From the NCBI GenBank assembly GCA_002633025.1, contig NMRB01000326.1:118376-182375 (forward strand): a DNA stretch of 64,000 bases, in the 5' to 3' direction. The notes beneath the pieces were generated by a model, which saw only the letters and a list, made by a program, of their open reading frames with translations, ran no database searches and was not told where the DNA came from. The first letter of the stretch is position 1, and each line of letters begins with the position of its first letter. The DNA comes from Notospermus geniculatus. Its lineage: Eukaryota; Nemertea; Pilidiophora; Heteronemertea; Lineidae. Positions 29,201 through 38,999 of this stretch are shown here, piece after piece. The position numbers and the translations under genes were made by a program.

Positions 29201-31889
29201 CTTGAGCCGCGAGGACCTGGACGTATATCCGACCAAGCCGCTCGAGAAGTTTTGGAAGTTTACTCACATTTCTTACAATATCTCAGTGCATCGTTGTCAC
29301 TACAGGTCGGTAATGCCAGAAGGTTCACTATTTTCACCCCCTGGGCGACCTCATTCCTCCCCAGCTCTATCCATCCGCAGTCACAGGTACCGTCGGTGTC
29401 GGGCGAGACCCTGAAAAGATAATTGTGCGAATTTGAGGGCTTTGAAGATCTGATGTTAAGACGTTGTCTGATGTTATAGAAGACGTTTACACTTCTGACG
29501 TCGGCCAAGGCCTTGGTCTTGGACGTCGGCTCAGGCACACACTGCCCTTGCACTTGCAGCCTACGACTTTTGACCGGCGACAGGAATCGCAGTGCCGCAA
29601 AAAGCCAGGCGCACACTGCCTACGGCATGCGATTTTTGATCGGCGTCACGAATCGCAGTGCCGCGAGTGTTGGTGTGCGGAGAACGCCGTAGCCATGATC
29701 GTAGGAATCGATGATTTGATATTTGTCGGCGTCGGATTCGCCGGCTTCCTCCACCGCAAGCAGTGTGCGGGGTTCACCGGTGCCTCCCGCCGATGACGTC
29801 ATTATCGGCTCTTTCCGGAGAACTTCGCCTTACCGAAAAGATCGATATCATTGCAAGTTCACCCGCACAACAAGACGCAACCATATTCAGGACGGCGTCG
29901 TTTGTAAACGACGCCGGCGAATCAGGCGCCGGTCGAAAATCGCCGGCCGCAAGGGCAGTGTGCGTCACTCGTCACTGACGAGTGACGTGTGACGCTGTCG
30001 CTGTGCCTTGTCGACTGCGTTTGGCCTGGAGACGTTGTTCCCAATCAACTGCAACGATCTATAGGCCGAGGCCTAGTGTCTTACCGTATCGATCGGTATC
30101 CTTCGACTTCAACAGAAGACGCGAAGTTTACAAAAACGACGGCGGCGAATCAGACGCCGGTCAAAAATCGCAAGCCGCACGCAAGGGCAGTGTCGTGTGC
30201 AGTGTGCGCCCCCAGCTTGAGTGACGTTGTCATGTTGTGTGACGCCGTCAGAACGCGACTTGCCTGTTGCGTTAAAGCGCGGCGTCAAATTTACGAGCGT
30301 CGAGCGTCATCGGCCGAAGCAGAACTTCAGCGTCAGACGGCGCTGGCGTCTAATGGGGAACCCGCCCTGCGGTTTATTCCGGCAGGTCGGCGCTGCGAAA
30401 CGACGTCATTGACGTCATTTTAGGTGTTGACGTTGCGTCATGAAAAAACTACCTGTAGTTCTCTACAGGAAAAATGGCACAGAAGACGTTGCTTTTATCG
30501 CCATCGTATCTCTTCATATTTTAAGAAGAAAAAAAATGAGATTAAAAGAAAATTTCATCTGCTACACGATGATGTAAGTTTTACTGTCGGGCGACCATCA
30601 AAAATGCGAGCGGTGCGAGCCTAAGTTTCTTTTTGTTTTCTCGCAGAAGTTGGCTCATAATGGGCATTTCACCATTATTTCCTCACGGCTTTCGCTGGGA
30701 CCAGTGACACAAACAAATGCTCGCAGTTGAGTTGCCCATAGAGAGCAAACTTGCGCGAGAAAACTCTCACGTAGAGAGGCGTCTTTATTTTCATTTATTT
30801 CTGACGTGAATTTACAATGTCAAGAAAGCATTCTAGTATCCCTAGCAACCAGCGTTTAACATGGCGTCAGCTGGCGTTAGACAGCGTTAGTTATCACTGG
30901 TGCTGACGCTGTCTCTGAACCACTATCTAGCGCCATGTTAGCCATCGGTGGCTAACGCGGCNGATTTTTACCAATGTGCGGTTGCGATTCTCTCATTTTT
31001 GCGAAAAGATAAACAATTCTTACATGTTTTTCAAAGTTGTCCTAACCGTGTCGTTTATCACGATGAAAATTTCATTCCGTGACTTGCGGCTGAAAGGAAA
31101 CAGAGCAGAGGAGAATTATGCAACTGAACGTTTGCCTGCATTTGACTGGAAGCATTCGAAGGGAAGAACAATATATATACCACTTAGACCGAAAGAGTTG
31201 TTTGAGGTACTCACAGTTCGTCCAGGTCAACCATTGAATTAACGTAAGACTTGTACAAATCGGGAAGTTGATATGTTTGCGCGAGTCTGAAAAAGGAGAA
31301 TGTTTAAAAAATTGGCATGAATCGATGCGAGTATAGGCCGATGGTTCCGGCCAACGTTGCTGATGTAGACCGACCGCGACAGTCCGACACGAAGGAAATT
31401 TGATCGACGATAGTGACTTACTCCTTATCTGCTGCCGAAAGTTCTCTCTTCTGGCGGCTGCGTCCAAATAAGGCATTCATCTTTCTGAAATTATCAGAAC
31501 TAAGAGTAAGAGGTCACACTGAAGGATTCGTCGATTCCCGGAGTGATGCCATACGGTCCTTCCTTGCACGCATTGGCCTGTAACCTGACCAACAGCAGTT
31601 TGACTAACTAAAATGGAAGTCGTCAAGAGAGATAGCTTAGGAGAATATTCCGGTTCATTGTAGTACCGGTATGTGTTTTAAAGGCTACTTACAGTCCCCG
31701 ACCTGTGCCGAGCTCTTTCACGCAATCTTGAAGGATCTTTGACTTTGATTCGTTGGGAATGCCAGGCGGGCAAACCAGCGAGAATGGCGACCGTGACGTA
31801 TCGAGTTTACACTGTTCAGGGCAACTGGCGGTAACAGTGGTGATAATAACCAACAGGATAAAAGAAAAAATACCGGTAAGCTGAACCAT
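26244..31889 (-). CDS. Unrecognised single-pass type I membrane protein with repeated cytoplasmic motif (9 exons, 770 aa)
   Basis: Exons 31693-31889, 31422-31484, 31215-31286, 29268-29410, 28909-29073, 28472-28497, 28189-28287, 26533-27891 and 26244-26432. Every junction is GT/AG and in phase. Residues 1-22 are a signal peptide (TGIFSFILLVIITTVTAS). The ectodomain starts SCPEQC, an LRRNT-like cysteine pattern, and has a basic site RSRQKR (74-79) fitting furin. It then has CDCGW and two related segments, VKIVNLLALP and LDIVNLLRTG. The membrane helix is about 231-252 (WILLGLLLVVCFILLCSVVF). The 515-residue tail is acidic, Ser-rich and disordered. It holds five motifs near 307, 337, 416, 445 and 542: KGTIFY, GGTVFYQ, GGAIFYQPGSD, SGTIFFGTESD and GPLFFRPASD. 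The last exon is basic (RQRKKKWTFLTPKG). No family recognised. Confidence 0.75.
28679..28850. repeat. MITE with TGACGTCA-rich interior
   Basis: Contains AGTTAGCGGTCCTAGAACGT near the left end and its imperfect inverse ACGTTCTAGGACTGCTAA near the right, with TTTGACGTCA and TGACGTCAAC between. A relative in the opposite orientation lies at 39815-39948. Confidence 0.65.
29530..30225. repeat. Nested GC-rich inverted-repeat elements
   Basis: CACACTGCC(C)TTGC-type ends followed by CGATTTTTGATCGGCG occur at 29537 and 29608. Their reverse complements, GCCGGTCGAAAATCG...GCAAGGGCAGTGTG and GCCGGTCAAAAATCGC...GCAAGGGCAGTGT, occur at about 29930-29965 and 30155-30195. This looks like one element inserted in another, or two interleaved copies. 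It lies in an intron of the 770-aa membrane protein. The many short ORFs here are by-products of the CG-rich repeats. Confidence 0.6.
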
Positions 31890-32990
31890 TATCTGAAGTG
31901 GAAAGAATGAATGAAGATTGTACCAGTAGGCCTACGGAAAAAAACCGTTACGACTCACTAGGTCACGAGGACCGGTCGGTAGCCTACACAATGACATAGC
32001 CAGGCGGCGGCAAAGTTGTGGTTGGGGAACTGAACTAAGTAGGCTAGGCCTAGGCCTAAGCTTGATGCCGTACGGTAGGTAGGCCCACGGGCGTCTCATC
32101 TGTTTGTAGGCCTACTTGTAGGGGGAGGCGTTAAGGGGACCGGGCGTAGGCCGAGGCGAGGGCTTTAGGCCTAGGCCTACACACTAAAAAAGACTGAAGC
32201 CCTACGGTGCCCCCAAAAGAAGGCCTAGGCCTACCTCCTCCCCTTTAGCGCCTAGGCCTAGTACAAACAATAAGACGCCTGTGGTAGGCCGAACAGTCAT
32301 CATGGACCCGACAAAAAAAAGCCGGCCGAGCATGCGAGAAGTCTGGCAGTCTGACATGTCTCTCAGCTGTGCTCTGGTCATGCTGGTGGTGCACAGCGAC
32401 AGCGTGACAAGTTAGCAATAGCATGGTTAGGCCTATAGCTACATGTCTAACGTTTTTCAGTGAGGCCCGTGTGACATGACGTGTGAGGCCAGTGTGACAT
32501 GACGGAATAAGCGGCGACTTGACAACGAGCGACACACAGAGAAACAGCGAGTCCGTTTCCGAACAAATGGGAATCGCACAGAAAAATGGCCACACTGAAA
32601 AACGTTCACTGGCACCGCGCCGGGTCGCCTTCAAGACCGAGGGCCTAGCCTAGCTAACCCACCTTCTACTTTCTGCATTGTTGCTTGCGAAAACATCCAA
32701 CATTTCAATGGACCATCTTTCTGCTCATGCTAGGCCCTAGATGGGGAAAAGCGAAGGAATAGTTGACTTTTTAACCCATGTTCTTCCGGTTTTCATTTTC
32801 TTACAGACGCAGTAGGCTACGTCAAGGTGCTGGTGACGTCCTGCCATTCCTGACGTCATTCGGAACAAAAATGACGCTTAATCGTACTGTTGGTGACGTC
32901 ATAAGGACGGCGTTATTAGGGAGGTTTAGATGACGTTGGCGATTGGTGATGACGTCATGTAGGTCGGTATTCCACACGATGCGGCGAAGG
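31890..32990. other. No gene seen; AGGCCT clusters and TGACGTCA sites
   Basis: Upstream of the 770-aa protein gene, so its promoter should lie at the left edge. Contains AGGCCT clusters (32040-32260) and three TGACGTCA-like sites at 32855-32960. A 129-codon minus ORF (32245-32634) has no recognisable motif. Confidence 0.5.
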
Positions 32991-33000
32991 CAGAATGTAT

Positions 33001-34110
33001 CGCCAAGACCCTCGATCAAGAGTGGCCGAAGTGGCGTTTGGGTATGGGGCCAGATTGTTTTGGCGGAGGGAGCTATTTTATTCAACAGACTCGAATTTAT
33101 TCAAATCAAAATAACTTTATGGCCTGTTGGGTTAGAGGCTTTATTCTGGTGTTTACATGAACTAGTGAGCTAGATGTCTCCAATGCAGACCTTCCAACCA
33201 CCGTAGAATATGCATCACTGCGTTATGAATCCATTGAAATCAACTCAGGGGACGATGTCGATTTAACATGTTGAAGGGGATCGTATAGAGGACGCCAAGA
33301 CCCTCGATCAAGAGTGGCCGAAGTGGCGTTTGGCTATGGGGCCAGATTGTTTTGGCGGAGGGAGCTATTTTATTCAACACACTCGAATTTATTCAAATCA
33401 AAATAACTTTATGGCCTGTTGGGTTAGAGGCTTTATTCTGGTGTTATGTTTACATGAACTAGTGAGCTAGATGTCTCCAATGCAGACCTTCCAACCACCG
33501 TAGAATATGCATCACTGCGTTATGAATCCATTGAAATCAATTCAGGGGACGATGTCGATTTCTTAACATGATGAAGGGGATCGTATACTTGTGACTGCTG
33601 GGGCAGTTTTGCCGCGATGTTTCTCGGGCAATCAGTCACCAGTGTGGAATGGTAGGCATGTCGTGTTGAGGTGCCCACACTTCACGACGCGACTGAATAA
33701 TCCAGGGTGGAATCTCCACCGAGGGGATTGATCTACACCATCATTAATCCTTTCGGCAGTAATCGTAATCAACACTTCCTCACTCACTGAGGTGATCACA
33801 GTTTCTTTGCCAAAGAGAAAAGTTCCTATGATGAATACCTGGTATGAACAACTGGCACTAGGGGCCAGATTGTTTTGGCGGAGGGAGAGAGCGATTTTAT
33901 TCAACAGACTCGAATTTATTCAAATCAAAATAACTTTATGGCCTGTTGGGTTAGAGGCTTTATTCTGGTGTTATGTTTACATGAACTAGTGAGCTAGATG
34001 TCTCCAATGCAGACCTTCCAACCACCGTAGAATATGCATCACTACGTTATGAATCCATTGAAGTCAATTCAGGGGACGATGTCGAACATGTTGAAGGGGA
34101 TCGTATACTT
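33001..34110. repeat. Three direct copies of a ~290-bp unit
   Basis: The sequence CGCCAAGACCCTCGATCAAGAG starts units at 33001 and 33292. A third, 5'-shortened copy begins GGGGCCAGATTGTTTTGGCG at about 33860. All share TTATTCAAATCAAAATAACTT and ATGAACTAGTGAGCTAGATG. Confidence 0.9.
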
Positions 34111-34391
34111 GTGACTGCTGGGGCAGTTTTGCCGCAATTGTTTCTCGGGCAATCAGTCACCAGTGTGGAATGGTAGGCATGTCGTGTTGAGGTGCCCACA
34201 CTTCACGACGCGACTGAATAATCCAGGGGGGAATCTCCACCGAGGGGATTGATCTACACCATCATTAATCCTTTCGGCAGTAATCATAATCAACACTTCC
34301 TCACTCACTGAGGTGATCACAGTTTCTTTGCCAAAGAGAAAAGTTCCTATGATGAATACCTGGTATGAACAACTGGCACTACATTGTGACC
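33594..34391. repeat. Direct duplicate of a ~275-bp segment with an open minus frame
   Basis: 33594-33862 and 34109-34383 are near identical (GTGACTGCTGGGGCAGTTTTGC to AACAACTGGCACTA). On the minus strand both encode YQVFIIGTFLFGKETVITSV followed by ITAERINDGVDQSPRWRF, about 75 open codons. The product is unknown, and it could be a decayed exon of a repeat-borne gene. Confidence 0.6.
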
Positions 34392-34445
34392 AGACAGTAT
34401 TCCTTGCAAAACGGTGAGAAACGAACCAACTTAACAATTCGCATC

Positions 34446-34808
34446 TAAAGCCTCGCTTATGTCGCCCTACGCTGTGATAGAAATAGCGTCACTAACAAGT
34501 TGCAACTGATAACTTATGTCACCACCGACTAGAAAAATACCGATCGGTCGCAACTACCTGGAACTAGTTTATCGCCGTCTTTTGAGTGCTTATGTCGACA
34601 CTGAATTCTTTTGATTTTAAGTAAAACCTGCTGAAGTTGAACACGTGCGATTTTCTGGATCTGGATATTTGTATTTTGCAACTAGTTACTCGCTGACGCC
34701 CGAGAGCTTATGTCACCTAGTAGTTGTGACCGATTAGTTCCAACTACGCGCCGATTATCAGTTGCCAACTAGTTCTGACTACGTAAGGGCGACATAAGCG
34801 AGGCTTTA
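34446..34808. mobile_element. 363-bp MITE with ~23-bp TIRs, forward copy
   Basis: Ends TAAAGCCTCGCTTATGTCGC and GCGACATAAGCGAGGCTTTA. The motif CTTATGTC(G/A)CC and AACTAGTT recur inside. It forms an inverted pair with the element at 34902. Confidence 0.85.
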
Positions 34809-34901
34809 AACTTGCGTAAATCTCAGGTTAATTAATGACGTGATGTAAACAAAAGCCTACTTGACTGTGTTTACGGGAAGCCCCACAATGTATAGGCCTA
34901 T

Positions 34902-35262
34902 TAAGCCTCGTTTATGTCACCCTTACGTACAGTCAGAACTAGTTGGCAACTGATAATCGGCGCGTAGTTGGAACTAATTAGTCACAACTACAAGGTGACA
35001 TAAGCTCTCGGGCGTCAGCGAGTAACTGGTTGCCAACTAGTTGCAAACTAAAAATATCCAGATCCTGAAAGTCGCACATGTTCAACTTACTTAAAATCAA
35101 AAGAAATCTGTGTCGACATAAGCACTCAAAAGACGGCGATAAACTAGTTCCAGGTAGTTGCGACCGATCGGTATTTTTCTAGTCGGTGGCGACATAAGTT
35201 ATCAGTGGCAACTAGTTGACGCTATTTCTATCACAGCGTAGGGCGACATAACCGAGGCTTTA
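34902..35262. mobile_element. MITE, inverted copy of the 34446 element
   Basis: Reverse complement of 34446-34808 with modest divergence. Ends TAAGCCTCGTTTATGTCACC and GGGCGACATAACCGAGGCTTTA. The two copies are 93 bp apart, giving a potential ~360-bp hairpin. Confidence 0.85.
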
Positions 35263-35357
35263 CACGTATCTACATAAAGGCACCTCCGATCAAAGAGTCC
35301 CTACATGGACCAAGTCACTAATGGCAAATGAAATATCCTAAAGGTTTCCTTGTTCGT

Positions 35358-36723
35358 TTATGTGGCCTCGGTCGTTTTCTCGGCTGCTTCTTCAGTGGCT
35401 TCCGACGACTCGGTTTTCGCTGCTGGAGTTGGCTTGGTCTTTAGCGCCTTTTCCAACGCCGTGCGAAGCAACAATCTGGAAAAGATCAAGATCATATTGA
35501 AATAAGGAACATTTTCTAAAGATGTAACGGGAACGGCCAACCTCACGCGACGTACAACATTTTCAGTCCTACAAAATTTATCCTGAAAACCCCGTCACTT
35601 CCGGTCGCATGGCCCGACCGGGCACTTCCCAACAAGGTCTGTATTGCGAGCGTGCGAGTGTGGCATTAGTGAGTTTAAGAAACCACACGTTAACGCTAAC
35701 GCTAACGTTAATGACATCATTTTGACGTCACATCGAATGAAATCGTATTTCTTCCGGGGGTGACGTCATTTTGACGTAGTTAGCGTTAGCGTTACCGTTA
35801 ACGCTTGGTTTCTTAAACTCACTAGTGTCTCATTGCGCGAGACTAATCTTACCCTTTACGTCCTACGATGCCTTCAACTTTGGGGTTGATATCGTCGCCG
35901 ATGCAGTAGCCACAACTCTTGGTGCACACGAGGAACATAAACCGACGAAGATAGCCAAAACAATTGCCATTCTTCGCGTATGTCGCACAGAAGGGTTCCA
36001 GATCACTGCATTCTGAAAAATATTTAAAAATGGAGTATCAGTCAGGAGCAGCTTATAGGCAGATTTCCCGGGCTGCTAAAATGAATTTGGTCGACTTTTC
36101 GGCCAGAATTCCGCGCGGAAACGCTCCAATGGAAAGCCGGCCTAGTGTTTTTCTGCGTGTAAAAGCCATTGATGGTGTGTAATATTATGGTATTCTCCAG
36201 TTTCATTAGCGTGAATTAGCTGCATCCTCTACGAATATAAACACTGTCATTTCCTGCCAACCATTTCAGATTCGTGACAATCATTTGGTACAAAAGAAGC
36301 TGCGTGGAGGTGCAATTTGGTAGAAGATTCCGGCGCAAAAACGTGATGGGATGTTCCGATCTTACCATTGTAATCAGAACGTTCTAATTACAATGGTAAG
36401 ATCGGAACTTTCAGGGCGGTACACGTCAAAGAGATGATATTTTTACTACTTGGCTATATACTTGGTTTGCCGCAGTCGACGTCAAGAACGTCATCTCCGT
36501 TTATGGGTGGCGTCCACTAGAGCGCCGACAAGATTAGGAAGGGTGCGGAAGCAAATTATGCCATTTCGGCATCCTTTCCGCGTCAGTCGCGAAAAAAAGT
36601 GTGCGAATCATCGTTTCCTGGTACATTACTACGAATCTCTGCAGACATACCTGGGAGTGTCCCAGGAATCAATCGCGAAGGGCGCGAAATGCTGCTGATC
36701 GTAGCAGGACAGCGCGGACACAT
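35358..36723 (-). CDS. ShKT-domain protein, 3' exons (5' end not found)
   Basis: Exon 35853-36012 encodes one six-cysteine ShKT module. It begins ECSDLEPFC, has CATYAKNGNC in the middle and closes with CTKSCGYC, the usual Cys order and spacing. It joins in phase to exon 35358-35475, which gives a Lys/Thr/Glu-rich tail ending EKTTEAT. A likely preceding exon is 36651-36723, with acceptor CCTAG and donor GTATGT; it joins in phase 1 to give PECSDL. ShKT modules occur in secreted enzymes and peptides of many animals. One module alone does not show that this is a toxin, and none is claimed. No signal-peptide exon was found upstream. Confidence 0.65.
35669..35822. mobile_element. TA-flanked MITE inside ShKT intron
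   Basis: Ends GTGAGTTTAAGAAACCA and TGGTTTCTTAAACTCAC are perfect inverted repeats, flanked by TA. The sub-terminal regions carry GTTAACGCTAACGCTAACG and its inverse. Mariner-like by TA duplication. It occupies 154 of the 377 bp of the last ShKT intron. Confidence 0.85.
36162..36505. repeat. ~345-bp direct duplicate, copy A, with a 22-bp-arm hairpin
   Basis: Matches 36840-37198. Both contain the hairpin GTTCCGATCTTACCATTGTA / TACAATGGTAAGATCGGAAC around 36354-36409. Confidence 0.9.
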
Positions 36724-36839
36724 CTAGGATCACACCAGGAGTAGTGAAATCATGGACTAGGACAATCGGGTAGATATGCGGACAATATGAGGAAATAATT
36801 CAAGGTTATAAATTCTGCGCCGACTTTGGATTTTTCTCA

Positions 36840-37198
36840 TAAAAGCCATTGATGGTGTGTAATATTATGGTGTTCTCCAGTTTCATTAGCGTGAATTAGC
36901 TGCATCCTCTACGAATATAAACACTGTCATTTCCTGCCATACCATTTCAGATTCGTGACAATCATTTGGTACAAAAGAAGCTGCATGGATGTGCAATTTG
37001 GTAGAAGATTCCGGCGCAAAAACGTGATGGGATGTTCCGATCTTACCATTGTAATCAGAACGTTCTAATTACAATGGTAAGATCGGAACTTTCAGGGCGG
37101 TACACGTCAAAGAGATGATATTTTTACTACTTGGCTATATGTATATAAGTTATACTTGGTTTGCCGCAGTCGACGTCAAGAACGTCACCTCCGTTTAG
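36840..37198. repeat. ~345-bp direct duplicate, copy B
   Basis: Second copy of 36162-36505, with the same hairpin at 37034-37089 and a small insertion (gtatataagttata) near 37140. The candidate exon 36651-36723 lies between the copies. Confidence 0.9.
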
Positions 37199-37199
37199 A

Positions 37200-38715
37200 T
37201 GGTGCTGCTCCACGCGAGAATTTCTCGCGCGGGTTTGCTTTCTATCGGCAACTCACCCATAGAAAACTATGGGCAGTCATTGTGCCATTGGTCTCAGCGA
37301 AATTCGTATAAAAGAAAACCAAACAAAGGTGATTTGCTATTGACAGACATGCCGACGGTGGCATTTTAGACAATAAAAGCGTTGAGGCCTACCCTTTATT
37401 CGCGCACACTGATGAAGCAGCAAGACGGTGGTTCAGAGTCGGCGTTTTTATGGTCTAACAGAAATGACAATTCGCTATCCCGGGGATACATTTTACTGCC
37501 GATGCATTCTTCAATCCTATGCGCCGGGACAAGACCACTCCGGAAGATTACCCGGGATATCACCATCACGAATGTTAGCACTGCACGCAAAGCTTCCAGT
37601 CGTTTTTTTCCTCGCCATTATTGGTTCATGAACAAAGTGATAAGGCAAACTCGGTCTTTATGCGTCTTCTTTAATGAGATAATCGACATCTCTAAGCGGT
37701 ATCCAGCATTCTCTCGTTTATCTGCCATCTTCTTTTAAAAGGTTCCAGAAAGGGCATCGAATCGACTTCAGCATTTTCCTAACCTTTAGTCTACATGTGC
37801 CGCGCACTTTATTGACATCTCAGTCAGAAACCAACTTTGAATCCACCACGGTTTTCCTATGAACTATGAAAACGAAGACACGAGGCGCTTGTACAGATAT
37901 AGATGAGTCGCTAGCAGCCATCTTGCGAAATCTAGGTCATCACTATGGGAATTCTCTTCAGCGTGACAGATGATTGGTTCTCCCATCCCCCAGTGGGGAA
38001 ATTCCCATGACGCTGACCTAATTTTGGCAAGATGGCTGCTGGCGAAACTCGCCTCACTGACTTCTGACTAAAACTCCTGGCCTGAGAAGGTCAAGTCAGC
38101 GCTGATTGAGCTGCTCCTGGATCGCCCAAGAAAGGTTTCTGGAGAGACTGGGGCAACAATTGAACTACATGTATCTTGTGACTTGAATCCTGTTTTTAAA
38201 GGCATCTCAGGTCTCAATCCAGACTAAAACTGACATAGAGCATGCGACTGTTGTAGGCAAGAAGATGCGAGAATTCCAACCTTCGCGCATTCCCAAGTCC
38301 CCGCCATCGGCAGTCAATGGTGACATTTTTTTATTCAATATTCAGCGACAACGTTTCATCCTCCTTGCCAGAAAGGTCACATATTATTTGCACTGCACGG
38401 CATAAACATGCTACAGGTCCACTTTCAGAGAAATAATTGGTAGCAAGCTCGTGTTTGATCTATATGAGATGATCGTATAAACCTTTCTCTGGGGATCCAT
38501 CCCGGGTTACGACATGTAGGGTAGTCATGCCTATTTATGAGTAATATCACTGTGTCTACCAGCAGATAGGACAGGAATATTGGTAATTGTTCTCTACTTA
38601 TGTTGTGTGCCTTGAATCATGAAAATCTGGCTTGAAATGGCACTTGCACCACGACACTGAGAATGAACCATTGTGGCTCACTTTGAACCAGAGACAGCCG
38701 CCGAATCGCAAGCTG
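37200..38715. other. No gene seen
   Basis: Short ORFs on both strands around 37380-37740 show no family motif or consistent splice sites. Around 37915-38050 the sequence GCTAGCAGCCATCTTGC and its near inverse GCAAGATGGCTGCTGGC suggest a further ~130-bp inverted-repeat element. Confidence 0.4.
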
Positions 38716-38719
38716 AAGG

Positions 38720-38940
38720 TCACAGAGACATGACTTTGCCATTAGGATGAAGCTACTCCAAAAGTGTCATATCAAAAAGCGTCAGTGTCAGGACTTTGAT
38801 TTGAAGATATCAACAGCCTGCTGTGTGGTCAGCAATGCCGACCATCACCAACAGGAGAAACTGGACCCCGGCAATACGAGACCTCTCTGAACCTTACAAC
38901 TGCGATTTTGGTGTAGCTACGTATCTTGCAGGAATGAAAG
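38720..38940 (-). pseudogene. Degenerate third copy of the signal-peptide exon
   Basis: Homologous to 9735-9960 and 13848-14073. The coding part reads RSRIAGVQFLLLVMVGIADHTA, but the start ATG has become AGG and the splice donor GT has become GC. Both changes are visible directly against the two intact copies. Confidence 0.7.
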
Positions 38941-38999
38941 TTCATCGACGCATTGGAAGAACGACGTCTGCCCCTGTAGAACAGTACCTTTGTCTGTTT

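Noticed and set aside
29202-30624. Dense Arg/Ala-rich ORFs
   Set aside because: They arise from CG-rich inverted repeats; no splice logic or conserved motif.
35853-36012. Calling the ShKT gene a toxin
   Set aside because: The ShKT module is widespread in non-toxic secreted proteins and there is no further evidence here.
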